Positions 19,071 through 26,919 of a stretch of 64,000 nucleotides of DNA are shown in pieces. How positions within the stretch are numbered: position 1 is the first letter of the stretch; every line of letters starts with the position of its first letter. The stretch comes from CATQHB01 sp965262595 (GTDB lineage Bacteria > Chloroflexota > Dehalococcoidia > Lucifugimonadales > UBA3495), in the NCBI GenBank assembly GCA_965262595.1, contig OZ253548.1:2666001-2730000 (forward strand), in the 5' to 3' direction. The notes under the pieces were generated by a model. The model did no database searches. It was not told where the DNA came from and saw only the letters and a program-made list of their open reading frames with translations. The position numbers were made by a program, and so were the translations under genes.

Positions 19071-19292
19071 CTACCCGCCGGCTGGCGCGTACCCTTTCGG
19101 CCGGGGGACTGGATCACCGAATTCTTGAGCGGTTTCTATCCAAAGATTGATGGCCTGCTCGATTTCCACCAGTGCTTCCTGCTGGGTGTCGCCGTGAGCG
19201 AAGCAGCCGGGAAGCTCCGGCGCTTGGGCGATATAGGCATTGTCTGCGGTGCTCCAATTGATGACAATTTGGTACTTATACATCATCATCAC
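19071..19292 (-). CDS. hicB: HicB-type antitoxin (short form)
   Basis: The 73-residue protein reads YKYQIVINWSTADNAYIAQAPELPGCFAHGDTQQEALVEIEQAI, the partial RNase-H-like fold of HicB antitoxins, which bind and block HicA. It ends shortly after the fold (PRPKGYAPAGG) and lacks the C-terminal DNA-binding domain found in longer HicB proteins, so autoregulation may use another factor. Its start overlaps the end of hicA by 17 bases, giving translational coupling. The order toxin-antitoxin is usual for hicAB. Confidence 0.85.
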   Translation of the reverse strand: MMMMYKYQIVINWSTADNAYIAQAPELPGCFAHGDTQQEALVEIEQAINLWIETAQEFGDPVPRPKGYAPAGG

Positions 19293-19542
19293 GCCCTATA
19301 TCATAGTCTAAAATCAATTTGCGTACCTGCTCAACTTGGTACGGTTTCGCTTGACTGCCACGACGCTGCAAGTTCAGCAAGACAAGAACACCTTCCCTCC
19401 TGAAGATGTGATGGCTGGCACTTATTCGTTTTCGTTCCTCAAAGTTCAGCCGCCGGAGTAAGGTCCGCAAGTCGTCAAACCGGATATTGGCATCGGACCT
19501 CCCTCTGATTATAGCTTGTAGTAAAGATCTGTGTCGATTCAT
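19276..19542 (-). CDS. hicA: HicA-type mRNA interferase toxin
   Basis: The 88-residue product from the ATG at 19542 has the double-stranded-RNA-binding-like HicA fold: RFDDLRTLLRRLNFEERKRISASHHIFRREG, with the conserved His at residue 44 or 45 (SHHIFRR), and LNLQ....KPYQVEQVRKLI at the end. HicA cleaves mRNA when freed from HicB. The frame is open upstream to 19584, but the family begins at MNRHRSLL. It is slightly longer than typical HicA. The surrounding DNA is less GC-rich than neighbouring genes, consistent with acquisition. Confidence 0.8.
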   Translation of the reverse strand: MNRHRSLLQAIIRGRSDANIRFDDLRTLLRRLNFEERKRISASHHIFRREGVLVLLNLQRRGSQAKPYQVEQVRKLILDYDIGRDDDV

Positions 19543-19603
19543 TCTACTTGATTGTTTAGGTGCTTTGTTTGTAAATGGACGCACCGGACAGAAGATAGAC
19601 GGT

Positions 19604-19664
19604 AATCCTGTATATCCTGCCCACCCAGGTTAAATGTCGGTTGAGAGGCAGAGGCCCTACCCCC
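19604..19664. repeat. Imperfect direct repeat flanking hicAB
   Basis: AATCCTGTATATCCTGCCCA and the next ~40 bases, which include ATGTCGGTTGA and CCCTACCC, match 19024-19077 on the other side of hicAB in the same orientation. The two copies bracket the toxin-antitoxin pair. The right copy runs into the epimerase remnant. Confidence 0.65.
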
Positions 19665-19776
19665 CAATCGGCTCCAGCCCGGCTTCCTCCCGCGCGTCGT
19701 TGATGTGTTCCAGCACCCGCACCGACAGGGGCGCCATTTCATAACCCACGTCGGCCAGCATCCGGCTGTTGTCCAC
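19657..19776 (-). pseudogene. Truncated duplicate of the 3' end of the NAD epimerase gene
   Basis: The minus strand encodes VDNSRMLADVGYEMAPLSV and on through RVLEHINDAREEAGLEPIGG and a stop, nearly identical to the last 40 codons of the intact epimerase at 21314-21433. Homology ends abruptly at 19776/21433. The fragment has no start and lies directly downstream of the protease gene, so the protease sits between two copies of the epimerase 3' end. Confidence 0.85.
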
Positions 19777-19801
19777 TCAGTAGCTCCTTGCTCGGCTACT
19801 G

Positions 19802-21252
19802 CTATGGAATCCACTTGAGCCATTCATTGGTTATCACCAGCCGGATGGCCTGGTAAGTAGTATTTGTTATTTTCCAGGTGAATACCTCTTCGTCGTTATC
19901 CCACTCCACATTACTAACATCAGAACCCTCTTCCCATCCATAGGGATATTTCGATTCTTTGAAATTGAATGCCGGCTTGGTTATGTAAGGGTAACCACTT
20001 TCCGGGTCTTCCATGAAAACCAACTCCGCGAGAAAAGACCCGTCGGATTTAGTATATGTCGGGTATTTCTCAGAGGTTAATGGTAAGAGACGATGGTTAA
20101 TCACTTCTCCGGCTGCCATGGCTGCAAAGGCATCCCATATTTCTGAAACCGATATGGAGTAGTTGATTGAGTCTCCCTCGTAGCCACAGGCGTTAATTCC
20201 TATAATTTCTCCATCCAACGTCATCAAGGGACCGCCAGAATTGCCTGGAGCTAGGCCGGTATCGGTACGAATGATCCGGACATAGGCAGGACAAGATTGC
20301 CAACTTAGATGGAGTTCGGATGAAACATTGTTCTCAGTAATGGCGAGAGTCTTGCTGCCACCAAAAGTGTATCCGGCCGCAATTACCCGGATTCCTGGAG
20401 TAATTTCATCGGAGAAAGTAATTTTCCCGCCTACGAATTCCAAGTAAGCAACCCCGTTTTCATAATCGGTATCAGAGAAGTCAAAACTATTGGGGCCGGC
20501 TTTCAGCAGGGCCAGGTCTGCGATTTCCTCCCGGCCTAGGACTTCTACCTCTTCTAAGAAGCCGCCGACCGGGTGGTAGAGCCGAAAGTTCTCTCCCGCT
20601 TCGTACCTCTCCCGTTGGTCGTTCCAGTAGGTAACCACGTGGTTGTTGGTTACGACATACCAGTCGTCCGGATTTTCAGGGTCTTCGAAGAAGAACCCAG
20701 TCCCTAGTTCGTACCCTTCGCTGTCGTCCACTCGGACGGTCCAAGCGGTAATTTGCTTTACCCAATCCTGTTGCGTCATCGCCGGCTCCGGGGTGGGCGT
20801 GGCCGGAACCGGGGTAGACGTAGCCGTCGGCGCAGCGGTCGCAGTAGGCGGAACTGATGTGGCCGTGGGAGCTATCGTAGCCGTAGGTAACATAGTGGGA
20901 GTGGGCGAAACTGCCGTGGCCGTGGGCTCGGGAACCCGCGTGGGCTCCGCCGTGGGAAGCGGCGGTAGCGGAGTTGCAATTGCCGGCTCAACGGTGGGAA
21001 CTGGCAGCGTTGCCTCCGGCAGGGCTGGCGGAACCTCTGTTGGGTAGGGCGTATAGGTGGGATACGGAGTATAGGTCGGCGGGATTGCCACTGTGTCTGT
21101 CGGCGCGGTCTGGGTCAGGCGTTCATCCACTGCGGGTGTGGCCGCGGCCGGGATATTTGTCGGGGGGGGGCAACAGTAGGAGCCGCCTGGGGCTGGCTGC
21201 AGGACAGGCATACCAAGACTAGGATTATCATGGCAATTGCGGGAAATCTCAT
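19802..21252 (-). CDS. Trypsin-like serine protease lipoprotein, frame interrupted at a C9 tract
   Basis: A secreted S1C/HtrA-like protease. The catalytic set is His in VVTNNHVVTYW, Asp in EIADLALLKAG and Ser in GLAPGNSGGPL. A long Thr/Pro/Tyr linker (YTPYPTYTPYPTEVPP and similar) precedes it. The natural start is ATG 21252, after AAGGAG with a five-base spacer; it encodes a lipoprotein-type signal (MRFPAIAMIILVLVCLSC). That frame joins the protease frame only if the run of nine C (21162-21170, G on the plus strand) had ten or seven; as written it shifts out of frame. The protease frame itself is open from an ATG at 21211 without a signal peptide. This is a candidate phase-variable locus, though a sequencing error cannot be excluded. 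Confidence 0.8.
21162..21170 (-). repeat. Homopolymer C9 tract within the protease gene
   Basis: Nine consecutive G on the plus strand (C on the coding strand) lie at the junction between the lipoprotein signal peptide and the Pro/Thr linker. Gain of one C or loss of two restores a continuous frame from ATG 21252. Tracts of this length are prone to slipped-strand mispairing. Confidence 0.8.
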
Positions 21253-21313
21253 ATCAACTCCTTATTGATTTATGAATTTACTTTACGGAGAATATAGCGA
21301 GGCGGCAAGCCTT

Positions 21314-22261
21314 CTACCCCCCAATCGGCTCCAGCCCGACCTCTTGCCTTGCGTCGTTGATGTGTTCCAGCACCCGCACCGACAGGGGCGCCATTTCATA
21401 ACCCACGTCGGCCAGCATCCGGCTGTTGTCCACCAGATAAACGTGGGGCACCGCCTGGTCGCCGGTGGTTATTTGCGCCTCCGGGATGAACTTCCGCACC
21501 ATTTCCGCCATATCTCCGATGGTAGCCAGGTGGCCGCCGGTCAGATAAACCGAATGGTTCAGGCCGCCGCTCAGCGCCACCTGGACAAAAATCTCGGCGG
21601 CGTCCTCGGCGTGAATCATCGGCGATGCCTCCGCCGGGTTGAAGGGCATGGACACCGGCTGCCCCAGGGCCGGCAGGGAAACCATCAAGCCGCCGATCAT
21701 ACCGGTCATGCCGGTAGTCCGGCCGTGGCCGAAAACCGTACCGATTCGGATGCCCCGCAAATCCAGCCCAAAGCGTTCGCGGTACTTGCCGGCGGAAAAA
21801 TCGTTGGCCGCCTTGGTCATCCCGTAAACGTTGATCGGAGCCGTCAGGTCTTCCTCGGTCAACGGCCGCTCCCCAAAGGTTTCCTGCACCCCGTAAACCG
21901 CGATGGAACTGGCGTAAACCACCCGCTTAACTCCGGTCCAGCGGGCCACCTCAAAAATGTTGTTGGTGCCCTGAATATTGACCAGCATCCCGAAATGGGG
22001 CCGGTCTTCCGTATCCGGGGGCAGCAGGGCCGCCATGTGGATTATCCGGTCAACCTGGTGGGTATGCACTGCCTCCAGCAAATGGGGAATCTGGGTAATG
22101 TCGCCCCGATAGAAGGGCGCCCCGGCCAGGTGTTGGTGCAGGGGCAGGTTGGTCCGCGGCGGGGCCAGGTCGAAGGACAAGACCGCTTCGCCGCGTTCCA
22201 GCAACTTGCGGATAATGCGGGAACCGATGAGTCCGTTGCCGCCGGTAACCATTATTGTCAT
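21314..22261 (-). CDS. NAD-dependent epimerase/dehydratase (extended SDR)
   Basis: The 315-residue protein begins MTIMVTGGNGLIGSRIIRKLLERG, the GxxGxxG nucleotide-binding motif of extended short-chain dehydrogenases. The catalytic YxxxK is YGMTKAAND, preceded by the Ser of VVYASSIAVYG. It probably acts on a nucleotide sugar or related substrate; the exact one is unknown. The last 40 codons are duplicated at 19657-19776. A short CAGCTAGTAGT repeat (22280-22315) lies just before the start. Confidence 0.9.
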   Translation of the reverse strand: MTIMVTGGNGLIGSRIIRKLLERGEAVLSFDLAPPRTNLPLHQHLAGAPFYRGDITQIPHLLEAVHTHQVDRIIHMAALLPPDTEDRPHFGMLVNIQGTNNIFEVARWTGVKRVVYASSIAVYGVQETFGERPLTEEDLTAPINVYGMTKAANDFSAGKYRERFGLDLRGIRIGTVFGHGRTTGMTGMIGGLMVSLPALGQPVSMPFNPAEASPMIHAEDAAEIFVQVALSGGLNHSVYLTGGHLATIGDMAEMVRKFIPEAQITTGDQAVPHVYLVDNSRMLADVGYEMAPLSVRVLEHINDARQEVGLEPIGG

Positions 22262-22395
22262 AGCCGTGCCTCCCGATAGTAGTCAGCTAGTAGTCAGCTA
22301 GTAGTCAGTTGGTAATCAGCCTGGTTTTGAATGTTATCCCGGCCCCTTCGCAGGTGGATGCCGCCGCCGGGGAGAGTTACGCGGCGGCGCAGACT

Positions 22396-23121
22396 TTACA
22401 GGGGCTGCTTGGCCGGGGTTCCCGGGCGGCGGGGATATTGCCCGGGTGTGGCCTTAACCTTTTCCACCGTCACCACTATCCGGTTATCGGTCAAGCCGGT
22501 AGCCGCCACCGGATAAGTCGGGCCCATCCGTCCGCCCAGCGCCTGCAGGGCCCGCTGCGCCGACTCCAGTTCCGCCTCAATCCCGCCGTGTTTCCAGGCG
22601 GCCACCAGGCCGCCGCGGCGCGTGAAGGGGAGGGTATATTCCAGCAAAGTGGGCAGCTTGGCCAGGCCCCGGGCCAGGGTCAGGTCAAAACCGGCCCGCA
22701 GCTCCGTTTTGTGGGCCAACTCCTCGGCCCGTCCGGTATGCACCGCTACCCCGGAAAGGCCCAGGGCGGCTACCAGGTGCCGCAGAAAGTCGGCCTTCTT
22801 GCCGGTGGATTCCACCAGAACCAGGTGGATGTCCGGGAAGGCCAGTTTCAGGGGCAGGCCGGGGAAGCCGGCCCCGGCGCCCACGTCAACTACCCTGGTT
22901 CCCGGCGCCGGTCTGCCGCCGGTGGCCGGCGCCACGGTTAGGGAGTCCAGAAAATGCTTTACCTGCACCTCGGAATATTCAATCACCGAGGTAAGGTTCA
23001 TCCGCTCGTTCCATTCGGCCAGCTCCCGGTAATAGACCTCGAACTGTTCAAGCTGTACTTCGTTAAGTTCGATGCCCAGCTCCGGCGCGCAGCGGGCTAA
23101 TATTTCCATCCGGTCAGTCAT
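22396..23121 (-). CDS. rsmG: 16S rRNA (guanine-N7)-methyltransferase RsmG
   Basis: The protein matches RsmG (GidB), which methylates G527 of 16S rRNA with S-adenosylmethionine. Marks are LAEWNERMNLTSVIEYSEVQVKHFLDSL in the N-terminal part, VVDVGAGAGFPGLPLKLAFP as the SAM-binding loop, and DLTLARGLAKLPTLLEYTLPF. I use the ATG at 23121 (MTDRMEIL, 241 residues), which matches the family's usual N-terminus; the frame extends to a GTG at 23169. TATACT at 23188-23193 (minus strand) is a candidate -10 box for the longer leader. Loss of RsmG gives low-level streptomycin resistance in other bacteria. Confidence 0.93.
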   Translation of the reverse strand: MTDRMEILARCAPELGIELNEVQLEQFEVYYRELAEWNERMNLTSVIEYSEVQVKHFLDSLTVAPATGGRPAPGTRVVDVGAGAGFPGLPLKLAFPDIHLVLVESTGKKADFLRHLVAALGLSGVAVHTGRAEELAHKTELRAGFDLTLARGLAKLPTLLEYTLPFTRRGGLVAAWKHGGIEAELESAQRALQALGGRMGPTYPVAATGLTDNRIVVTVEKVKATPGQYPRRPGTPAKQPL

Positions 23122-23551
23122 CAAATCGTCATTTTCCGTGCCGCAGGTTCTCAGCGCCCTGGCAAACACTTAACTTGGTCGAGTTCAAGTATAACCTTGG
23201 CGGGCCTTTTTTACACGGAGTAGCCGCCGCCTATACCGGCTTCACGCAATTAAATCCGGTAGGTCCCGATATTCAAGGCTTTGCTGTCGGCAGCCGGGGC
23301 TTTTCAATTGTCCCCGCTCCGGCGCACTTCCGCTTATCCTGAGCTTGTCGAAGGACCGGCCCGCCGTCAGCGGCTCTTAAAGGACGATTGACTGACCCGC
23401 CGTCGGCAGTCCGGCGAATTGACAGGCCAATAGGTGAGCTTTAGAATGAGCCTCAGCTTGCCCGGCGTCGTTTAATGCGGCGGTCGGAACTCTCCGAGGC
23501 TGGGCAGGATGTCAATGCGGAATCAATTTTGGGCAATAGCAAAGGAGCAGC
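23122..23551. other. Gene-free gap with a dispersed repeat
   Basis: The divergent spacer between rsmG and the AsnC-type gene holds one copy of the TCCTGAGCTTGTCGAAGGA repeat (23338-23356). Nothing else is recognisable apart from the leaders of the two genes; AAAGGAG lies before the ATG at 23552. Confidence 0.5.
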
Positions 23552-23788
23552 ATGGCAACCAAAGCATATCTGTTGGTGGAAACTGCCGTGGGCAAGACCC
23601 GGGACGTGGCCGCCACCCTGCAGGACTTGGCGGGCATTGAGTCGGTGGACGTGGTTACCGGCCCTTACGACATCATCGCCACGATCAACGGGGAGGATAT
23701 GTCCGTGGTGGGCAGCGTAGTTACCGAGAAGATTCACACCGTAACCGGCGTAGTCCGCACGGTCACTTGTGTAGCCGTCGGCCCGTAG
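23552..23788 (+). CDS. Stand-alone Lrp/AsnC ligand-binding (RAM) domain protein
   Basis: The 78-residue protein is a complete RAM (regulation of amino-acid metabolism) domain: KAYLLVETAVGKTRDVAATL, then VDVVTGPYDIIATINGEDM and VVRTVTCVAVG, the beta-alpha-beta-beta-alpha-beta pattern of the Lrp C-terminal half. There is no helix-turn-helix, so it is a stand-alone effector-binding or oligomerising protein and not a DNA binder by itself. Such small SMAL-type proteins occur in archaea and several bacterial phyla. AAAGGAG precedes the ATG. Confidence 0.9.
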   Translation: MATKAYLLVETAVGKTRDVAATLQDLAGIESVDVVTGPYDIIATINGEDMSVVGSVVTEKIHTVTGVVRTVTCVAVGP

Positions 23789-23966
23789 CTTAAATGTTTC
23801 GAATGTCTGCCGGTTCTGCCGGTTCTGCCGTTGACCCGTATTGTCAAAGCTAATGTATTGTTGCTGCCCGGGGGTTTATGCCGGTCCTTTCCGGTTGAGG
23901 GCGCCCGGCCGGTTCGCCAATATTCAGCGCTATCCCAATAATTAGTCCTCGGATCTTGGGGGTTTC

Positions 23967-25142
23967 ATGGAGTTTAAGTTTACCGCCGAAGATGACTCCT
24001 TTCGCCAGCAATTGCGCGAGTTTGTGCAGCAGGAGCTGCCCCCGGATTGGGAGGGCGGCGGCCGCTGGCCCGAGGAGTGGAACTGGGAATTGACCCGGGA
24101 TATGCGCCGCAAAATGGCGGAGCAGGGCTGGCTTACGATGCACTGGCCCGAAGAATACGGCGGCCAGAACGCCTCCCCGGTGCGCTCGGCCATCTACAAC
24201 GAAGAACTGGCCTATATGCGCGCGCCCGGCCGGGACATATTTGGAGTGCGGATGCTGGGGCCAACGTTGATGATTCACGGCTCCGAAGAGCAAAAGCAGA
24301 CCCACCTGCAGCCGGTGGCCCGGGGCGAAGTGCAGTGGTGCCAGGGCTACAGCGAACCCGAATCCGGCTCCGACCTGGCCTCCCTGAGTACCCGGGCGGT
24401 ACGCGACGACGATGAATACGTCATCAACGGCACCAAGATATGGACCACCCTGGCCCACCGCGCCGACTGGATTATGCTGCTGGCCCGTACCGATCCGGAC
24501 GCTCCCAAGCACCGCGGCATCACCTTTATTCTGGTGGATATGAAAACCCCCGGAATTCAGGTGCGCCCCATAATCAACATGGCAGGCGGCCACGAGTTCA
24601 ATCAGATTATTTTCGACAACGTTCGGGTGCCGGTGGCCAATGCGGTGGGCGAAGAAAACCGGGGCTGGTATGTGGCGGTGACTTTGCTGGACTTTGAGCG
24701 GTCGGGGATCGACTATTCGGCGATGGGCCGCCGTCTGTTGGACGAAGTGCAGACCTATGCCAGGGAGACCATGAACAACGGCCGGCCGATGCTGCAGACT
24801 CCCTGGGTGCGGAACTTGCTGGCTGACCGGTATATTGAGTGCGAAGTAGCCAGGTTGATGGCCTATAACGTGGCCTATATGCAGGGTCAGGGGTTGGTGC
24901 CCAACAAGGAAGCCTCGATGAGTAAGGTCTTTGGCAGCGAAACCCTCCAACGGGTGACCGGCGCCGGTATGGAAGTGCTTGGCTTATATGGGGCGCTGGA
25001 CCGGAACGAAAAATGGGCGCCCCTGCGGGGCCGCATCCAGGAGCACTGGATGACCAGCTTCTCCCACAAGATTGCCGCCGGGACCTCCGAAGTACAGCGC
25101 AACATCATCGCCAGCCGCGGCCTGGGCCTGCCCCGGGGTTAG
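23967..25142 (+). CDS. Acyl-CoA dehydrogenase family protein
   Basis: The 391-residue flavoprotein has the acyl-CoA dehydrogenase signatures: QGYSEPESGSDLASLSTRAVRDDDEYVINGTKIWTT in the FAD/substrate region, NIIASRGLGLPRG at the C-terminus and the AGTSEVQRN cofactor motif. It catalyses alpha,beta-dehydrogenation of an acyl-CoA, passing electrons to electron-transfer flavoprotein. The chain-length specificity cannot be told. It lies upstream of an enoyl-CoA hydratase gene 0.9 kb away, the next step of beta-oxidation, though a MITE and a regulator gene separate them. Confidence 0.94.
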   Translation: MEFKFTAEDDSFRQQLREFVQQELPPDWEGGGRWPEEWNWELTRDMRRKMAEQGWLTMHWPEEYGGQNASPVRSAIYNEELAYMRAPGRDIFGVRMLGPTLMIHGSEEQKQTHLQPVARGEVQWCQGYSEPESGSDLASLSTRAVRDDDEYVINGTKIWTTLAHRADWIMLLARTDPDAPKHRGITFILVDMKTPGIQVRPIINMAGGHEFNQIIFDNVRVPVANAVGEENRGWYVAVTLLDFERSGIDYSAMGRRLLDEVQTYARETMNNGRPMLQTPWVRNLLADRYIECEVARLMAYNVAYMQGQGLVPNKEASMSKVFGSETLQRVTGAGMEVLGLYGALDRNEKWAPLRGRIQEHWMTSFSHKIAAGTSEVQRNIIASRGLGLPRG

Positions 25143-25155
25143 CTTATTTAACGTT

Positions 25156-25311
25156 AGGGAACCTCTGCATAAGTCCGTAACCTGCGTGTTTGTCCCTACC
25201 CGTCGTTCCTGCGGAAGAAGGAACCTATAACGTTGTGAACCGAGGTTCCTGCCTTCGCAGGAACGACGGGGTGAAGGCGCTGGCGTTTAATAACTTATTC
25301 AGAGTATCCTT
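25156..25311. repeat. MITE-like element, copy 3 (inverted)
   Basis: Inverted relative to copies 1 and 2: it begins AGGGAACCTCTGCATAAGT and ends with the complement of AAGGATACTCTGAATAAGT. The same internal hairpin is present. It begins 14 bases after the stop of the acyl-CoA dehydrogenase gene, so it probably lies in the transcript's 3' end. Confidence 0.85.
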
Positions 25312-25418
25312 TCCCGAACCCATCGACTACCCGAGGACGAACCACATCACGCGCCCCATTGCCCATTGCCCATTTGCCTCCAGGCCGAAGACCGGCCAGG
25401 GGATGCGGGCGACATCCC

Positions 25419-25766
25419 TTACGCCGCAAAGGCCTGCAATTGCCCACCGTCCGGGTCACTCATGGCATCGCGGCAGCGGCGCATAATCCGGAAGATGGTC
25501 CGCACCGTGACCGAGAACCGTTCCGACGCGTCCTCTACCGAGAGATTTTCCAATTGCATCGTGGACATTATCTGAAAGTCGCGGGCCAACCGGCGGTTTC
25601 GCTGATACCAGATGGGGTCGTCGTACTTGCACTGGGGCAGCGGGCAGTTGAGGCAGGAAGCCGATATTTCGCAGCCGGTATCCTCGTAATGAAAGAACTC
25701 CGGGGTGGTGTCACACGGGCCCGAATAAGTGGTGCTGGCCGGGGCGTTCAATACTTGCTGCGTCAT
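25419..25766 (-). CDS. Small Cys-cluster helix-turn-helix protein
   Basis: The 115-residue protein has a cysteine set C32-x5-C38-x2-C41-x4-C46 (CEISASCLNCPLPQC) and a further Cys18, then a predicted helix-turn-helix (residues about 74-98, NLSVEDASERFSVTVRTIFRIMRR). The cysteines could bind zinc or an iron-sulfur cluster, making a sensor-regulator; this is inference and I know no named family. The ATG at 25766 follows GAGGAG closely; a TTG at 25781 is possible. A near-ideal promoter with an internal dyad lies upstream (25811-25840), so expression looks repressor-controlled. Confidence 0.75.
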   Translation of the reverse strand: MTQQVLNAPASTTYSGPCDTTPEFFHYEDTGCEISASCLNCPLPQCKYDDPIWYQRNRRLARDFQIMSTMQLENLSVEDASERFSVTVRTIFRIMRRCRDAMSDPDGGQLQAFAA

Positions 25767-25810
25767 CTCCCTCTCCTCCAAACTCCAAACGTTTGTTCTA
25801 TTTATGGGAA

Positions 25811-25840
25811 ATTATAGAACAAGAGTTCTTGCACTGTCAA
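25811..25840 (-). promoter_or_regulatory. Consensus sigma-70 promoter with GAAC-N4-GTTC dyad in the spacer
   Basis: On the minus strand TTGACA (25835-25840) and TATAAT (25811-25816) are separated by 18 bases. The spacer contains GAACAAGAGTTC read on the plus strand (25817-25828), a dyad close to the Gram-positive-type LexA box. Two more half-sites, TAGAACAA (25815-25822) and TTGTTCTA (25793-25800), form a wider inverted pair across the start of transcription. It drives the Cys-cluster HTH gene. Confidence 0.75.
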
Positions 25841-26031
25841 TCCCTTTCCCTAGGTAATTTTTGGTCGATTTCTAAGTATTCAACCAAAGTTGACGCCCCA
25901 AGTTGCCCCTGCTATATTCGGGCAAATCTTAAGAACGCTAACTCGGAAACATTTGCCCGGTCTCCGGTCGGCAAGCTGTGGGCCGGTCTGGGACGGGTCA
26001 AAGACTAGGCGGTGCAGGGGAGGCAAAGCAG

Positions 26032-26811
26032 GTGACCGAATACGAAACGATGAATTACGAACGCCGTGGCCGGGTGGGTTACATTACGCTCAACCGGCCC
26101 CAGTCCCTCAACGCGGTCAACGACCAGTTCGAGGAGGATATTGCCGAAGCGCTGCTGGAGTTTGATATGGACGAAGCGGCCTGGGTAGCCATCGTCCACG
26201 GGGCGGGACGCTCTTTCTGCGCCGGAGCGGATATCAAGCAGCGGTTTGTGGCAATGACGCCCCGCCAGAGCGCTATCCGCACTCGGGGCACCAGCGCGGA
26301 GGGTTACCTGGCCCGCAGCATCAACTGGAAGCCGGTCATCGCCGCGGTTCACGGCTACTGCCTGGGCGCGGGCCTTTCCCTGGCCGGTGAGTGCGACCTG
26401 ATTGTCGCCTCGGAGGAGGCCCGGTTCGGTATCACCGAAACCAAGCGGGGCCTGCCCGGCGCCCGGGTCTGGGCCAAGGTCAACGCCTTCATGCCCTCCA
26501 AGATTCTGTCGGAGATGGTGATTACCGGCGAGCCGGTGGCGGCGGCGGAGCTTTACCGGCTGGGGTTGATCAACCGGCTGGCGCCCACCGGCAGGCACCT
26601 GGAGGTTGCCGAGGAACTGGCGGCAAAAGTCCTCGAGGCGCCGCCCCTGGCCTCCCGTTCCGGTGTCCGTCTAACCCGCCGCCAATGGGTGATGGACCTC
26701 TACGACGCCGGAATGTACCTCCAATCCCTGAATCTGCACCGGACCGAGGATTTCCAGGAGTCGGGCCGGGCCTTCGTAGAGAAGCGGCCGCCGAACTACA
26801 AGGCGCGGTAG
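26032..26811 (+). CDS. Enoyl-CoA hydratase/isomerase family protein
   Basis: The 259-residue crotonase-fold protein has VGYITLNRPQSLNAVNDQF, the oxyanion-hole segment AGRSFCAGADIKQRF and AAVHGYCLGAGLSLAGECDLIVAS. It hydrates or isomerises an unsaturated acyl-CoA. The GTG at 26032 is chosen because GGGGAGG (26017-26023) lies eight bases upstream; the open frame extends to 25978. The second catalytic Glu of true hydratases is at a position occupied by TETKRGLPGARVW, so the exact reaction is uncertain. Confidence 0.9.
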   Translation: MTEYETMNYERRGRVGYITLNRPQSLNAVNDQFEEDIAEALLEFDMDEAAWVAIVHGAGRSFCAGADIKQRFVAMTPRQSAIRTRGTSAEGYLARSINWKPVIAAVHGYCLGAGLSLAGECDLIVASEEARFGITETKRGLPGARVWAKVNAFMPSKILSEMVITGEPVAAAELYRLGLINRLAPTGRHLEVAEELAAKVLEAPPLASRSGVRLTRRQWVMDLYDAGMYLQSLNLHRTEDFQESGRAFVEKRPPNYKAR

Positions 26812-26817
26812 AGGCTA

Positions 26818-26919
26818 CCCTTCGGCAAGCTCAGGGTGAGCGGGTTGAAGGAGGGGCATACCGTCATTCCGGCGCAGGCCGGAATCCAGGAAGCCCGTCC
26901 AGAATGACGGTGATGGAGT
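26818..26919. repeat. Two dispersed palindromic repeats
   Basis: CCCTTCGGCAAGCTCAGGGT (26818-26837) is a copy of the dispersed family also found at 9064, 13764, 23338, 27877, 32700 and 32774. It is followed by CCGTCATTCCGGC...GAATGACGG (26869-26910), an inverted-repeat unit of a different family. Both lie between convergent genes. Confidence 0.6.

Noticed and set aside
19539..19823. Minus-strand 94-codon frame over the epimerase remnant
   Set aside because: It reads the remnant in the wrong frame; the remnant's true frame gives epimerase sequence.
25811..25840. Proven SOS control of the Cys-cluster gene
   Set aside because: The dyad fits the Gram-positive LexA box at most positions, not all, and no lexA or recA is in the window, so it is kept only as a candidate.
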